18,103 bases of DNA. Origin: CAYSHJ01 sp964589725. Its GTDB lineage: Bacteria; Planctomycetota; Planctomycetia; Planctomycetales; Planctomycetaceae. The position numbers and the translations under genes were made by a program. The notes below the pieces were generated by a model. The model worked only from the letters and a program-made list of their open reading frames with translations. It ran no database searches and was not told the origin of the DNA. Shown here piece by piece: positions 7,387 through 15,258 of this stretch (its first letter is position 1; every line of letters starts with the position of its first letter). The stretch is from positions 1 to 18,103 of the forward strand of contig CAZPUJ010000564.1 in the NCBI GenBank assembly GCA_964589725.1, read 5' to 3'.

Positions 7387-7447
7387 CGAACCGGACGCGG
7401 CTCCGATGGCGAAGCGTGAACCCACCTTCGCTGACACGTCGGGTTCG
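7387..7447. repeat. degenerate palindromic element
   Basis: CGAACCGGACG (from 7387) and CGAAG near 7410-7414 face CTTCGCTGACACGTCGGGTTCG (7426-7447) with interrupted pairing. The element resembles the CTAACCCG family in design (GAACC at one end, GGTTC at the other, a CTTCGCTGACRCG centre) but differs in sequence. It lies in the gap between convergent genes. Confidence 0.5.
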
Positions 7448-7453
7448 CTCGTA

Positions 7454-7561
7454 CCCAAGCTCTGCTTGGGCACGCCTGTCTTCCAAGCTCTGCTTGGCGT
7501 CGCCAGTGTGAGAGTCGCGAAGCGGAGCTTCCGGGAGGCATTCCCAAGCGGAGCTTGGGAA
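7454..7561. repeat. cluster of four CCAAGC palindromes in mirror arrangement
   Basis: Four short palindromes lie in 108 bases: CCCAAGC-TCT-GCTTGGG (7454-7470), CCAAGC-TCT-GCTTGG (7483-7497), AAGC-GGA-GCTT (7520-7530) and CCCAAGC-GGA-GCTTGGG (7543-7559). The first two have TCT in the middle and the last two GGA, so the pairs face each other and the whole forms a larger imperfect inverted repeat. It lies between the converging GH5-like and nadE genes, 21 bases from the nadE stop. From memory, similar CCAAGC elements are dispersed in several bacterial phyla. Confidence 0.8.
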
Positions 7562-7582
7562 CGAGTCGAAACCTCTGACCGC

Positions 7583-9244
7583 TCACTCAAACTTGGCCGC
7601 CATCGGCATGCGACGGCCGCTGCCGAACGCTCGCGATGTGAGCTTGATGCCCGGCGGCATTTGCCGTCGCTTGAATTCGTTGCGGTCCAATCGAGTCGCC
7701 ACCCAACGCACGGTTTCGAGGGGGAACTTTTCGCTCAGCGTCGCCACCGACTCTTCGCGCTCGATCAAGCCTTCGAGGATCGCGTCGAGTATCGGATAGG
7801 GCGGCAGCGTGTCTTGATCGAATTGATTCGGGGCCAGTTCCGCGCTCGGGGCTTTCGTGATCGAACTGAGGGGAATCACCTCGCGGCGTTCACGGACTTC
7901 GTTGATGTAACGCGAGACCGCGTAGACGTCTCGCTTGAGGAGATCACAGAGCACCGCGAAGCCGCCGGCCATGTCGCCGTACAGCGTGCAATAGCCAACC
8001 GCGAGTTCGCTTTTGTTACCCGTCGCCAGCGCCAGCCATCCGTGCCGATTGCTGCGGATCATCACCAAGGCCCCACGAATTCGAGCCTGCAAATTCTGAT
8101 CGGCCAGCCCCGCCGGCTGTGACCTCAAATCGTCACCGACAACCGTGGTGGCTTCGTAGGCTCGATGCACCTCGTCAATGGGGATCACCGAGTAGTCGAT
8201 GCCAAGGTTATCCGCGAGCAAGCTTGCGTCGGTCACGCTGTGTTCGCTGCTGTACCGGCTGGGCATGAGCAATCCGTGAACATGCTCATTACCAACAGCC
8301 TGTGCCGCGATGTAACCGGCCAAGGCCGAATCAATGCCGCCCGACAAGCCCAGCACGCAATCCGAAAAGCCGCACTTCCGCATGTAGTCCCGCAGGCCGA
8401 GCACCAGCGCGTCGAGCAAGTCCGCCTCGCGCGGGCGGTCAACGGAAGGAGAGGGGAAGAGAGGGAGAGGAGGGGAGAGGGAAACCACTCGGAAGTCTTC
8501 GACGAAGGGTGCCAGTTGCGTCACGATATTGCCGTCCGCATCGACGATCAGGCTGTTGCCATCGAACACAAGGTCGTCGTTGCCGCCGACTTGGTTGACG
8601 AACACAAACGGCCGCCCATGCGTCGCGACATGCCGACGCAGAATGTTCAGGCGGCGATGCGGCTTGTCCTTTTCAAAGGGACTGGCCGAGAGATTGATCA
8701 GCACGTCGGCCCCGGCGACGACGAGTTCGGCCACCGGATCGAACTGTCGCAACGGACGGTCGTGATAAAACGTGTCCGGTTCGCCGTACCAAGCGTCTTC
8801 GCAGATGTGAACTCCGAGCTTCCGGCCATGAAACTCGATCGGCCGCACTCGCTCGGCGGGGCGGAAATAACGCTGCTCATCGAACACGTCGTAGTTCGGC
8901 AGCAGAGTCTTGTGAATCGTGTCGAGTACTTCGCCGTTGAGCAGCAGGCTGGCCGCATTTGCGATGCGGCCTGCGGTGACTCGCCACGTCGTCGGATGCC
9001 CGACCAGCACGGCTAACTCGCGCGGCAGCGACTTCGCCAATTCGACCACCGCGCGATCACACGCCGCGGCGAATCCCTCACGTAGCAATAAGTCTTTCGG
9101 CGGATAACCGCTGATGACCAGCTCGGACGCGATCAACAACTCGGCACCCGCGGCTTCAACTTGCTTCGCCGCATCGCACACGAGTGCGGCGTTGCCTTGC
9201 ATGTCACCCACGGTCGGGTTGAGTTGGGCCAGAGCGATCTTCAC
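7583..9244 (-). CDS. nadE: glutamine-hydrolysing NAD+ synthase
   Basis: The protein has 553 residues, the normal length for the two-domain enzyme. The start is GTG with GAGGAAA 7 bases upstream. It makes NAD+ from deamido-NAD+, ATP and glutamine in the cytosol. The N-terminal nitrilase-type glutaminase domain (about 1-250) has the triad Glu41 (ASELVISGYPPKD), Lys112 (HKTLLPNYDVFDE) and Cys148 (HICEDAW). The C-terminal synthetase domain has the ATP-binding SGGIDS at 301-306 and continues with ATGNKSE and YGDMAGGF. The linker (about 254-269) is Pro/Ser-rich and is encoded by a 41-base polypurine tract on the plus strand (8444-8484). All key residues are intact, so the enzyme should work. It heads the downstream end of the minus-strand gene run, 105 bases from the propeller gene. 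Confidence 0.97.
   Translation of the reverse strand: MKIALAQLNPTVGDMQGNAALVCDAAKQVEAAGAELLIASELVISGYPPKDLLLREGFAAACDRAVVELAKSLPRELAVLVGHPTTWRVTAGRIANAASLLLNGEVLDTIHKTLLPNYDVFDEQRYFRPAERVRPIEFHGRKLGVHICEDAWYGEPDTFYHDRPLRQFDPVAELVVAGADVLINLSASPFEKDKPHRRLNILRRHVATHGRPFVFVNQVGGNDDLVFDGNSLIVDADGNIVTQLAPFVEDFRVVSLSPPLPLFPSPSVDRPREADLLDALVLGLRDYMRKCGFSDCVLGLSGGIDSALAGYIAAQAVGNEHVHGLLMPSRYSSEHSVTDASLLADNLGIDYSVIPIDEVHRAYEATTVVGDDLRSQPAGLADQNLQARIRGALVMIRSNRHGWLALATGNKSELAVGYCTLYGDMAGGFAVLCDLLKRDVYAVSRYINEVRERREVIPLSSITKAPSAELAPNQFDQDTLPPYPILDAILEGLIEREESVATLSEKFPLETVRWVATRLDRNEFKRRQMPPGIKLTSRAFGSGRRMPMAAKFE
8444..8484 (+). repeat. 41-base polypurine tract in the nadE linker
   Basis: All 41 bases are G or A, made of irregular GGGA/GAGAGG units. 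The tract is coding on the other strand, where it reads as a Pro/Ser/Leu-rich linker between the two NadE domains. Such tracts can slip or form triplex DNA; in-frame length change would be tolerated in a linker. Confidence 0.85.
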
Positions 9245-9349
9245 GGGCTGGTTTCCTCAAACGATCACACCGAATGAGCGCTTCAATGCTCAAGTCTCCG
9301 ATCGAGCAGCCAGAGTACCAGAATCCGCTCAACCCTGAGAAGTTGCTGA

Positions 9350-10672
9350 TCATTGACCAGGAGCGTGTACTGACTCCGGCAGTAACGGCACGCAGACGAG
9401 TTCGCTGTCGTTGCGAGCGTACACGTGCGAGCCGGCGAAGGCCGGGTGAGCCCAAGTGAAGCCAATGATGTTCGCTCGTGATTGCTCGTGATACCCGCTG
9501 GGGTTCAGCCGCGCGAGGATCAAGGCCCCTTCTGAATTGAGAATGATCGCGCGGTCCGCGTCACCCAACCAGACAAAGCTGGCCTGCGGATTGCGGCCGC
9601 GCGGAGTCATACGGTTTTCGTCGTCCCAAAGTTTTCTGGCCGTCTTCAGTTCGAAGCATGTCAGGCCATATTGCTTGTCGAGCAAATAAACGTGGCCGTC
9701 TCGATACAGCGGCTGCGACATCAGGCCACGCAGGAATTTGTTCTCTTCCCACGCCAACTCGGCTTGCTGCGGTTGTGTCCCGAGCCGGATCGCCTTCGAG
9801 CCGTCCCAATAACCGCAGACGACGACCAGTCCTTCCTCAAAGATCGGCTGCGCGATCGACACGCCGTACAACACTTTGTATGGCACGTGCCAGAACGGTT
9901 TGCCCGTGAACGGGTCGAGGCTGCGAATGTTTGTCTGGGTCCAGCAGATGAGCTGCCGCTGGCCCTGATGTTCGATGACTAGCGGAGTCGCATACCCGGC
10001 TTCGTCGGACAAACTGCGCCATACTACTTTGCCCGTGAGCCGATCGAGTGCGACAACGCTGCCACCATGGTCGCCTCCCGGCTGCACGAGAATTTTCTCG
10101 TCAAACACAAACGCCGACCCGGCAAAGCCCCACGTCGGTACTCGGCCTTTCAAGTCTTTGACGTAATTGGCCGACCAAATCCGTTCTCCCGTCTTCGCGT
10201 CCAGACAGCGCAGTTCGCCGAGCGCGCCGACCGTGTAGAGCTTGCCGTCAAAAAACGTCGGTGCTGCGCGCGGCCCGTTGCCGTAATCGAGATTGCCATA
10301 GGTTACCGGATACTCGTGCTTCCAAACTTGCTCGCCGGAGTCAGCCTTCAAGCAAAGCACACGCTCGACTTCGGATTCCTTTTGTCGGTCCATGACAAAG
10401 ACGTGGCCTTGCACGACCGTCACCCCGGCATATCCGCCGCCGATCGATTTCTTCCATTTCGCCTTCAGCCCGCCTTCGGGCCATTTCTCAGGCACTTTCG
10501 GCCCTCGCCACGTGCCATCTCCGCGAGGCCCCCGCCACCGTGGCCAGTCTTCTCCGGTCTGGGATCGTCCAGCCGGCTCAACAGAAATCGAGACATTCGC
10601 GAGCGCTGCGAGAATCCAGACACAGATCAAACACATTCTTGCCAAGCCCATCGGCAACCGAGTTGATGTCAT
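9350..10672 (-). CDS. secreted PQQ-like beta-propeller repeat protein
   Basis: The protein has 440 residues. I chose the ATG at 10672 because GGGAG lies 8 bases upstream; a GTG at 10702 is possible but would overlap the preceding stop. A hydrophobic export signal covers about residues 9-30. WPRWRGPRGDG (43-53) is the typical opening of planctomycete propeller proteins. Repeated blade ends follow: DSGEQVWKH, DAKTGERIW, DRLTGKVVW, DPFTGKPFW and ELKTARKLW. These are PQQ/WD-like beta-propeller blades, used in binding or scaffolding; residues that would hold PQQ in alcohol dehydrogenases are not evident, so no enzyme activity is assigned. The gene starts 26 bases after the methyltransferase stop, so the two are probably co-transcribed, though a functional link is not apparent. 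Confidence 0.88.
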   Translation of the reverse strand: MTSTRLPMGLARMCLICVWILAALANVSISVEPAGRSQTGEDWPRWRGPRGDGTWRGPKVPEKWPEGGLKAKWKKSIGGGYAGVTVVQGHVFVMDRQKESEVERVLCLKADSGEQVWKHEYPVTYGNLDYGNGPRAAPTFFDGKLYTVGALGELRCLDAKTGERIWSANYVKDLKGRVPTWGFAGSAFVFDEKILVQPGGDHGGSVVALDRLTGKVVWRSLSDEAGYATPLVIEHQGQRQLICWTQTNIRSLDPFTGKPFWHVPYKVLYGVSIAQPIFEEGLVVVCGYWDGSKAIRLGTQPQQAELAWEENKFLRGLMSQPLYRDGHVYLLDKQYGLTCFELKTARKLWDDENRMTPRGRNPQASFVWLGDADRAIILNSEGALILARLNPSGYHEQSRANIIGFTWAHPAFAGSHVYARNDSELVCVPLLPESVHAPGQ

Positions 10673-10698
10673 CCGGCAAACTCCCGCGTGAGTGTACG

Positions 10699-11466
10699 TC
10701 ACGGCGTCGACGGTTTCCGAGCCAAATAGTAGACGTCGTAGCCACGTTTGGCGCAGAAGCCGGGCGGACGTACATCCATGCCGTCGCGAAGCAGCGGCTT
10801 GTTGAAGCCGGCGGCTCGCAATGCTTGTCGGATTTCACGGTCCGTCCAGGCGACGTGGAAGATCGTTTCTTGCTGGTGGCTCCAGAGCTTTCCGCGCGGC
10901 AGGAACCATTCCACATCGAGTCGACAGTGCAGACCATCTTCGATCGTTGTCGCGTGCATCGCTACCAGGAAGCGGGGCGATTGCTGCCAGTGCCCACCGG
11001 AGACTTGCTCTCGAAACGACAGCGCCGTGTTGACGTCGAATAGGAAATAACCGCCGGGACGAAGCGCGCGATGCACGGCGCGAAAAACTTTGCCGAGGTC
11101 GCGGCGATTGGCCAGGTTGTTTAACGCCGCTTGCTCGCACGTGACCAGATCAACCGTTTCCGGAAGACGGAAGTTGCGCATGTCCGCGCGGAGCACTTTG
11201 ATTCGCAGACCGTTCTCGCGAGCGCGGGCACGCACAGTCCGGCAGAACTCCGGCGAGTTGTCCACGGCATAGACTCGCTGGATGGAGCGTGCCAGGTTCA
11301 ATGCCGTCCTACCGCTGCCGCACGCCAGATCGCAGGCGGAGTCGATGTCCTCCATCAGGCCGTCGAGCATCTTCGCTCTGGCGTGGTGGTTCATGTCGCC
11401 TGTCGGAATTAGTTCGTCGTAGAACTTCGCCAGCAGGCTGTAAGGTCGATTCTCGGGTGCTGCCAT
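10699..11466 (-). CDS. class I SAM-dependent methyltransferase
   Basis: The protein has 255 residues from an ATG with GAGG 7 bases upstream. The SAM-binding motif DLACGSGRTALNLA begins at Asp46, followed by VYAVDNSPEF (acidic loop), VLRADMRNFRLP, and then VTCEQAALNNL and ALRPGGYFLFDVN, the usual order of a Rossmann-fold methyltransferase. The N-terminal YSLLAKFYDELIP is common in small-molecule methyltransferases of the Methyltransf_25 type. The substrate is not predictable. The upstream region carries CCGCGAGG twice in tandem (11472-11490), the nearer copy providing the ribosome binding site. The protein should be cytosolic, unlike the exported product of the next gene. Confidence 0.9.
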   Translation of the reverse strand: MAAPENRPYSLLAKFYDELIPTGDMNHHARAKMLDGLMEDIDSACDLACGSGRTALNLARSIQRVYAVDNSPEFCRTVRARARENGLRIKVLRADMRNFRLPETVDLVTCEQAALNNLANRRDLGKVFRAVHRALRPGGYFLFDVNTALSFREQVSGGHWQQSPRFLVAMHATTIEDGLHCRLDVEWFLPRGKLWSHQQETIFHVAWTDREIRQALRAAGFNKPLLRDGMDVRPPGFCAKRGYDVYYLARKPSTP

Positions 11467-11504
11467 TGTTCGCCTCGCGGATCCTCGCGGCGTGCGAAGA
11501 ATTT

Positions 11505-11554
11505 GTAGACCGGACTTCTACGTCCGGCCAGTCGGACGTCGGCGTCCGAGCTAC
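11505..11554. repeat. cruciform-type repeat GTAG...CTAC (copy 1)
   Basis: GTAG (11505-11508) and CTAC (11551-11554) form an outer stem around two inner hairpins: CCGGAC-TTCTAC-GTCCGG (11510-11527) and TCGGAC-GTCGGC-GTCCGA (11532-11549). The result is a three-way-junction design. Its end overlaps the stop codon (11551-11553, TAG on the minus strand) of the beta-helix gene. Confidence 0.75.
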
Positions 11555-13551
11555 TCTGGCGTCCGCCCCACCTGCGGAAGCTTCTCGCCGAACGGGATCG
11601 CTCCGATATCGGGCTTGCCGGAGTCGGCTTTTCGCATGGGATCCGGCCAATCCGACGGCAATTTCACGCCGGCAGCGATGGCCGGGCTGTCACCGCTAAG
11701 ACGGAAATCAACGACCTTCGAAGGATTGGTTGTGATGGAAGCGAGCTCGGGATCTGCAACCAAAGAATGCGTCGAGGAACCCGGCGTGTACCGCGACTGG
11801 CTGCGAGTGAAATGCTCCGACTTGCGATACGTGTCGAAAAACAAGTTCCCGAGTTTCGCGTCCGTCTGTGGCGACCAAAACAGGTTCCCGTCGGAGACCA
11901 CGTCGTCGTCGGTCGGCAGCAGCGGGAATGGCGGCAGCCGCGAGAGATGAAAGTAGATGTTGTTGAATGCTCGGCGGGGGTGGCCGACTTTGTTGCTCGT
12001 CAGCGAAGCCATCGCTGCGTCACGCGACGATTCATTCATCACCACGGTGTTGTGATAGAGATTCAGCGCTGACCACGGCGGCGAACCGTGATCGCCGATC
12101 AGTTTGCCGCCGCTGATGCTCGGTAGGTCCTGCTTTACCGACGGACGCCCGACGAGGATCGGACCGCGCAGGTCGAAGACGTTGCGGTAGACGAAGAGTT
12201 GGTCGCGCGTCGTGTTCTCCGGACCACCGAAGGCCAGTGCGGTCAGCACTTGGCGGATGACGTTTTGGAAGATGTGGATTTGCGGGTCGGTTTTCTCCAA
12301 CCGATGCCGCAGGTACATCGGGCTGAGATAGATTCCGTCATCCTGCATGTTTTCGATCAAGTTGTGATGGAACTGGACGTTGATCGCTCCGAGGTACACG
12401 GCGTCATGGGCATCGGTGAATTCGCTGTGAGCGAACTCCCAAAGATCGTTCTGCGGTGTGGCGAAGACGGAGGACTCTCGGCCAGACTCGATCTCGATCA
12501 GCGCGTGCGTGTTCATGCGCGAGATGTTGCGATGCGGCCGGCCGGGATAGTCGCGCTTGCCACCGTCGCCACGAAATGTCCACGGAGCGACGTTGCCGTG
12601 CAGCGCGGAATTAACGAACCGCAGCGGTCCCGTGCAGGTGGCTCGCAGGCCGTACGTTCCGCACCAGACGGTGATGTTGTCGAATTCGATGTCGATACCG
12701 TGATCTAACAGGATGGCCGTGTACCCAGCTCCGCGAATGATCAAATCCTGAAAGCGGACGTGCTCGGCGTGATCGACGTGCAGTGGGATCGAGTTGAACG
12801 GCGCGATCAGCAGCGGCAACTGCCGCGGATCGGTCGGTCCGCGATAGTTGTCGATCGGCTCCGGCAAGTGCGTGTGAGCCAATCGCAGGTGGATGTGACC
12901 GGTCTCGCGGTCGTACCAGAATCCCGGTCCGCAGTAGAGCGGCTTCAAGTCGGTTTCGCTCTGACGATCCCAATCCTCCCAGTCAACAAGCTCATTGGTC
13001 GACCGCATGTCCCGCGCGTGGAAGTACGTTTGCAGACCGATCATCGAATCGCCGAACGAGCCGACGAAGTCCCGCAGGTTCGGATACGACTTCGTGGAGC
13101 GAAACTCGAACGGCGCGCCGCCGACTACCGGAGTCCACGCCGTTGCCGGCGCTTCGAAGAATTCCGGCAGGCTGCCGTCGATCACGGCTTGCTCGCCAGG
13201 GAACGCTCGGATCGTAATGGGAGCTTGTTCTGTTCCTTTCAGGGCCACGTACACGTTTTCTCGATAGATACCTTCGCGCAGGTAGAGCGTGTTTCCGGCA
13301 CGCAGTCGACGCAGAGCATGCCGCAGCGATTTCCACGGAGCGGCCTGCGTCCCGATCGCGTCGTCGCTCCCCTGCCGCGCGTCGACAAAGAATGACGGAC
13401 TCTCAGCGGGCGGTCGCTTTGCGGGTACCGGATTCCGCCGCAACGACGAGTGTGAAACCTCGCCTCCAAACAACTCACCGCAGCGAACTCCCACCGCGAG
13501 CACAAGCGGGAATGCCAAAAGAGTCAGTCGGAAAAATGTGTGGGCCTGCAT
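11551..13551 (-). CDS. secreted right-handed parallel beta-helix protein (pectate-lyase-like fold)
   Basis: The protein has 666 residues. A hydrophobic N-terminus (about 5-22) suggests export. FFVDARQGSDDAIGTQAAPWKSLRHALRRLRAGNTLYLREGIY (about 54-96) is the DUF1565-type opening of parallel beta-helix proteins. Next come AFPGEQAVIDGS and a non-helix insert (about 115-240) rich in aromatic residues, then helix coils such as HVRFQDLIIRGAGYTAILLDHGIDIEFDNITVWCGTYG and INVQFHHNLIENMQDDGIYLSP. Proteins of this fold act as polysaccharide lyases, hydrolases or epimerases, or simply bind; no catalytic set is clear to me. The ribosome binding site is weak. The last codon and stop lie in a palindromic repeat, so the original C-terminus may have been replaced. 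Confidence 0.85.
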   Translation of the reverse strand: MQAHTFFRLTLLAFPLVLAVGVRCGELFGGEVSHSSLRRNPVPAKRPPAESPSFFVDARQGSDDAIGTQAAPWKSLRHALRRLRAGNTLYLREGIYRENVYVALKGTEQAPITIRAFPGEQAVIDGSLPEFFEAPATAWTPVVGGAPFEFRSTKSYPNLRDFVGSFGDSMIGLQTYFHARDMRSTNELVDWEDWDRQSETDLKPLYCGPGFWYDRETGHIHLRLAHTHLPEPIDNYRGPTDPRQLPLLIAPFNSIPLHVDHAEHVRFQDLIIRGAGYTAILLDHGIDIEFDNITVWCGTYGLRATCTGPLRFVNSALHGNVAPWTFRGDGGKRDYPGRPHRNISRMNTHALIEIESGRESSVFATPQNDLWEFAHSEFTDAHDAVYLGAINVQFHHNLIENMQDDGIYLSPMYLRHRLEKTDPQIHIFQNVIRQVLTALAFGGPENTTRDQLFVYRNVFDLRGPILVGRPSVKQDLPSISGGKLIGDHGSPPWSALNLYHNTVVMNESSRDAAMASLTSNKVGHPRRAFNNIYFHLSRLPPFPLLPTDDDVVSDGNLFWSPQTDAKLGNLFFDTYRKSEHFTRSQSRYTPGSSTHSLVADPELASITTNPSKVVDFRLSGDSPAIAAGVKLPSDWPDPMRKADSGKPDIGAIPFGEKLPQVGRTPE

Positions 13552-13720
13552 GGGAGTCTCACGGGAGGCAACGAGTCAATGCACCTGGCGGAATGTCAGG
13601 CTTGCGGGGTTTCGATGTGCGACTCTACGGCTGGCCAGCACGGCCAAAAACGAAGTCGACCTGAGCGCTCTGAGCTGAGGTCACGCAAAGTCGTGGAGAC
13701 GAAGATGGGAGCAAGAGCAC
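13552..13720. other. intergenic gap without recognised features
   Basis: These 169 bases separate two minus-strand genes and should hold the leader of the beta-helix gene. I see no clear promoter, hairpin or RNA motif. A plus-strand frame here contains a CxxC-like string but has no ribosome binding site and runs into the neighbouring gene, so I do not call it. Confidence 0.6.
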
Positions 13721-15133
13721 TCATGATTGGGCCCACGTCACGGTGACGCTTTCTCGTTTCGGCAGGTTCAGGCAGACGTGGACTTCTTCGTCGTCTCGCA
13801 CCCAGTTTCCGGCCTTCAGTTGCAGCAGGTCGCTGTTTTCCTGCAGCGCGATCGGTTTGCCGGCGGCGGTCGCCTTCAATCCTCGGCCGTGAGGAATCGG
13901 GACTTTGATGGTGAAATCGGGACAGGCGAACGGACCACGCAGGACGACCGATTCGCCGCGGAGGTCGATACGAGTCAGTTCCTTCGCGGCCCAGTAGCGG
14001 GAAATCTCGCTGAGCTTCATCCAGATCAAATTGTCGAAGCCGCGATGCAACCGCCGCACGACTTCTTGAAAGATCGCGAAGCCGATCTCGTCACCGTTGA
14101 AGTAAATGCCGGGCCAGTGACTGACCAGAATCGCCGGCTCACCACGTTCGATCACTTCGGGCAGACGGCCACCTTCCAGGTCTTCGGTGATGAACTGATC
14201 GACGCTGCCGGGCGACAGGCCGTCCCAGCCACCAAACCAATCGCTGGTGCAGCCGATGATCGATACCACGCAGCGCGGATCATCGGTCTCCAATCCGGAA
14301 GCGTATTCGACGCGCGGAGCGACGCTCTCTTTGCCGGTGAACAGGTGGCGGAAGTAGTGCGGAATCTCGGCCCCGAACACGTCGCGCACGGCCAGCAGCG
14401 TGCCCTTCGACAACGCCTCTCGCGAGCGGTTGCCGAAGCCACCGGGAGTCGTGATCCCCTCGCAGGGCAGTCCGGCGTTCTTCAGAATCTTCAACGCATA
14501 GCCCATGTAGTCGGCCAATTGCTCCGCGGACTTGCCGACGCTGAAGCCGGCGTTCTCCAAGAACTGCTCGGTTCGTTCCGGATACGGCCGGCCCGTGTTG
14601 GTGTCGACCGCAAACGTATGTGTCACCATCTCGGGGTGAATGTCCCAATCGACCGTCATGAACTCGCGCACGAACTTGACGCTCGCCTCCAACTGTCGCC
14701 GCGACCAGCCGGGCATGTCGCGATCGACCCAGCCCACGCAGGCCGGATACGGCACGATGCTGTACTTCCCTTTGATGCCGTGCTCGCGAGACCACTCGCC
14801 AAATTTCTTCACGAACGCATCAGGAATCTCGCGCGGCAGCTTACGCCAGTCTTGCAGATAGCGGTCGGGATAGACTTCGTGGAAATGCGGGATGCAAAAA
14901 TGAGCCAGGTTCGCCAGGCACGTGGAATCATCAATGATCAAGCTGACCGGTACTCGGCCGCGCGGATTGACGACCGTCACTTCGTCGGCCTGAATTGGCC
15001 GCTCGCCCTTTTCTTGCGCGAACAATGATTCATTTCCAAGGAGTCCGCCGGTCGCGGCCAACAGGCCGGAGGCTCCGAGCTTGAGAATGTCGCGACGAGT
15101 CCAAGACGGCAACGCGGAGAATTCAGCGGTCAT
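13721..15133 (-). CDS. Tat-exported polysaccharide deacetylase-like protein
   Basis: The protein has 470 residues from an ATG with GAGGGAG 6 bases upstream. WTRRDILKLGASGLLAATGGLLG (about 11-33) is a twin-arginine signal, so the protein should be exported folded. PVSLIIDDST (Asp68-Asp69) resembles the first motif of polysaccharide deacetylases. His166 and His172 (HPEMVTH), the GITTPGG loop (about 227-232) and ILVSHW (His339) follow in the order expected for the remaining motifs of that superfamily. If correct, it removes acyl groups from a glycan outside the cytoplasm using a bound metal. The match is by pattern only; spacing is looser than in typical members and a catalytically different barrel protein is possible. 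The C-terminal 90 residues look like a beta-rich accessory domain. The gene is divergent from the DUF1501 gene. Confidence 0.65.
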   Translation of the reverse strand: MTAEFSALPSWTRRDILKLGASGLLAATGGLLGNESLFAQEKGERPIQADEVTVVNPRGRVPVSLIIDDSTCLANLAHFCIPHFHEVYPDRYLQDWRKLPREIPDAFVKKFGEWSREHGIKGKYSIVPYPACVGWVDRDMPGWSRRQLEASVKFVREFMTVDWDIHPEMVTHTFAVDTNTGRPYPERTEQFLENAGFSVGKSAEQLADYMGYALKILKNAGLPCEGITTPGGFGNRSREALSKGTLLAVRDVFGAEIPHYFRHLFTGKESVAPRVEYASGLETDDPRCVVSIIGCTSDWFGGWDGLSPGSVDQFITEDLEGGRLPEVIERGEPAILVSHWPGIYFNGDEIGFAIFQEVVRRLHRGFDNLIWMKLSEISRYWAAKELTRIDLRGESVVLRGPFACPDFTIKVPIPHGRGLKATAAGKPIALQENSDLLQLKAGNWVRDDEEVHVCLNLPKRESVTVTWAQS

Positions 15134-15180
15134 GGCGGCTCCCTCAAAGTGTGGCCGATATGCTATCGTGACTCGCGTTT

Positions 15181-15236
15181 GTAGTCCCGCCTTTCGGCGG
15201 TCAATGTCATGCGCAACCGCCTGAAGGCGAGACTAC
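15181..15236. repeat. cruciform-type repeat GTAG...CTAC (copy 2)
   Basis: Arms at 15181-15201 and 15216-15236 are complementary at 18 of 21 positions, beginning GTAGTC and ending GACTAC. Each arm also folds on itself: CCGCC-TTTC-GGCGG in the left and CGCC-TGAA-GGCG in the right. The design matches the element at 11505-11554, although the inner sequences differ. It lies between two divergent genes, 22 bases before the DUF1501 start, so it falls in that gene's leader. Confidence 0.8.
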
Positions 15237-15258
15237 GAACTCAACCAAGGACTTTGCC

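Noticed and set aside
7454..7561. possible CRISPR array
   Set aside because: The repeats are 11-17-base palindromes, irregularly spaced and in mixed orientation, with no unique spacers of constant length.
8165..9016. 283-residue plus-strand open frame
   Set aside because: It lies wholly opposite nadE, whose catalytic motifs are intact.
10673..10702. GTG start for the propeller protein
   Set aside because: The ATG at 10672 has the better ribosome binding site and avoids overlap with the methyltransferase stop.
13540..13746. small plus-strand frame with a CxxC-like string (HLAECQACGVSMC)
   Set aside because: No ribosome binding site, no repeated Cys/His pattern, and it overlaps genes on the other strand at both ends.
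13727..15028. 433-residue plus-strand open frame
   Set aside because: It lies opposite the Tat-exported deacetylase-like gene, has no ribosome binding site and no recognisable motif; it is an antisense shadow in high-GC DNA.
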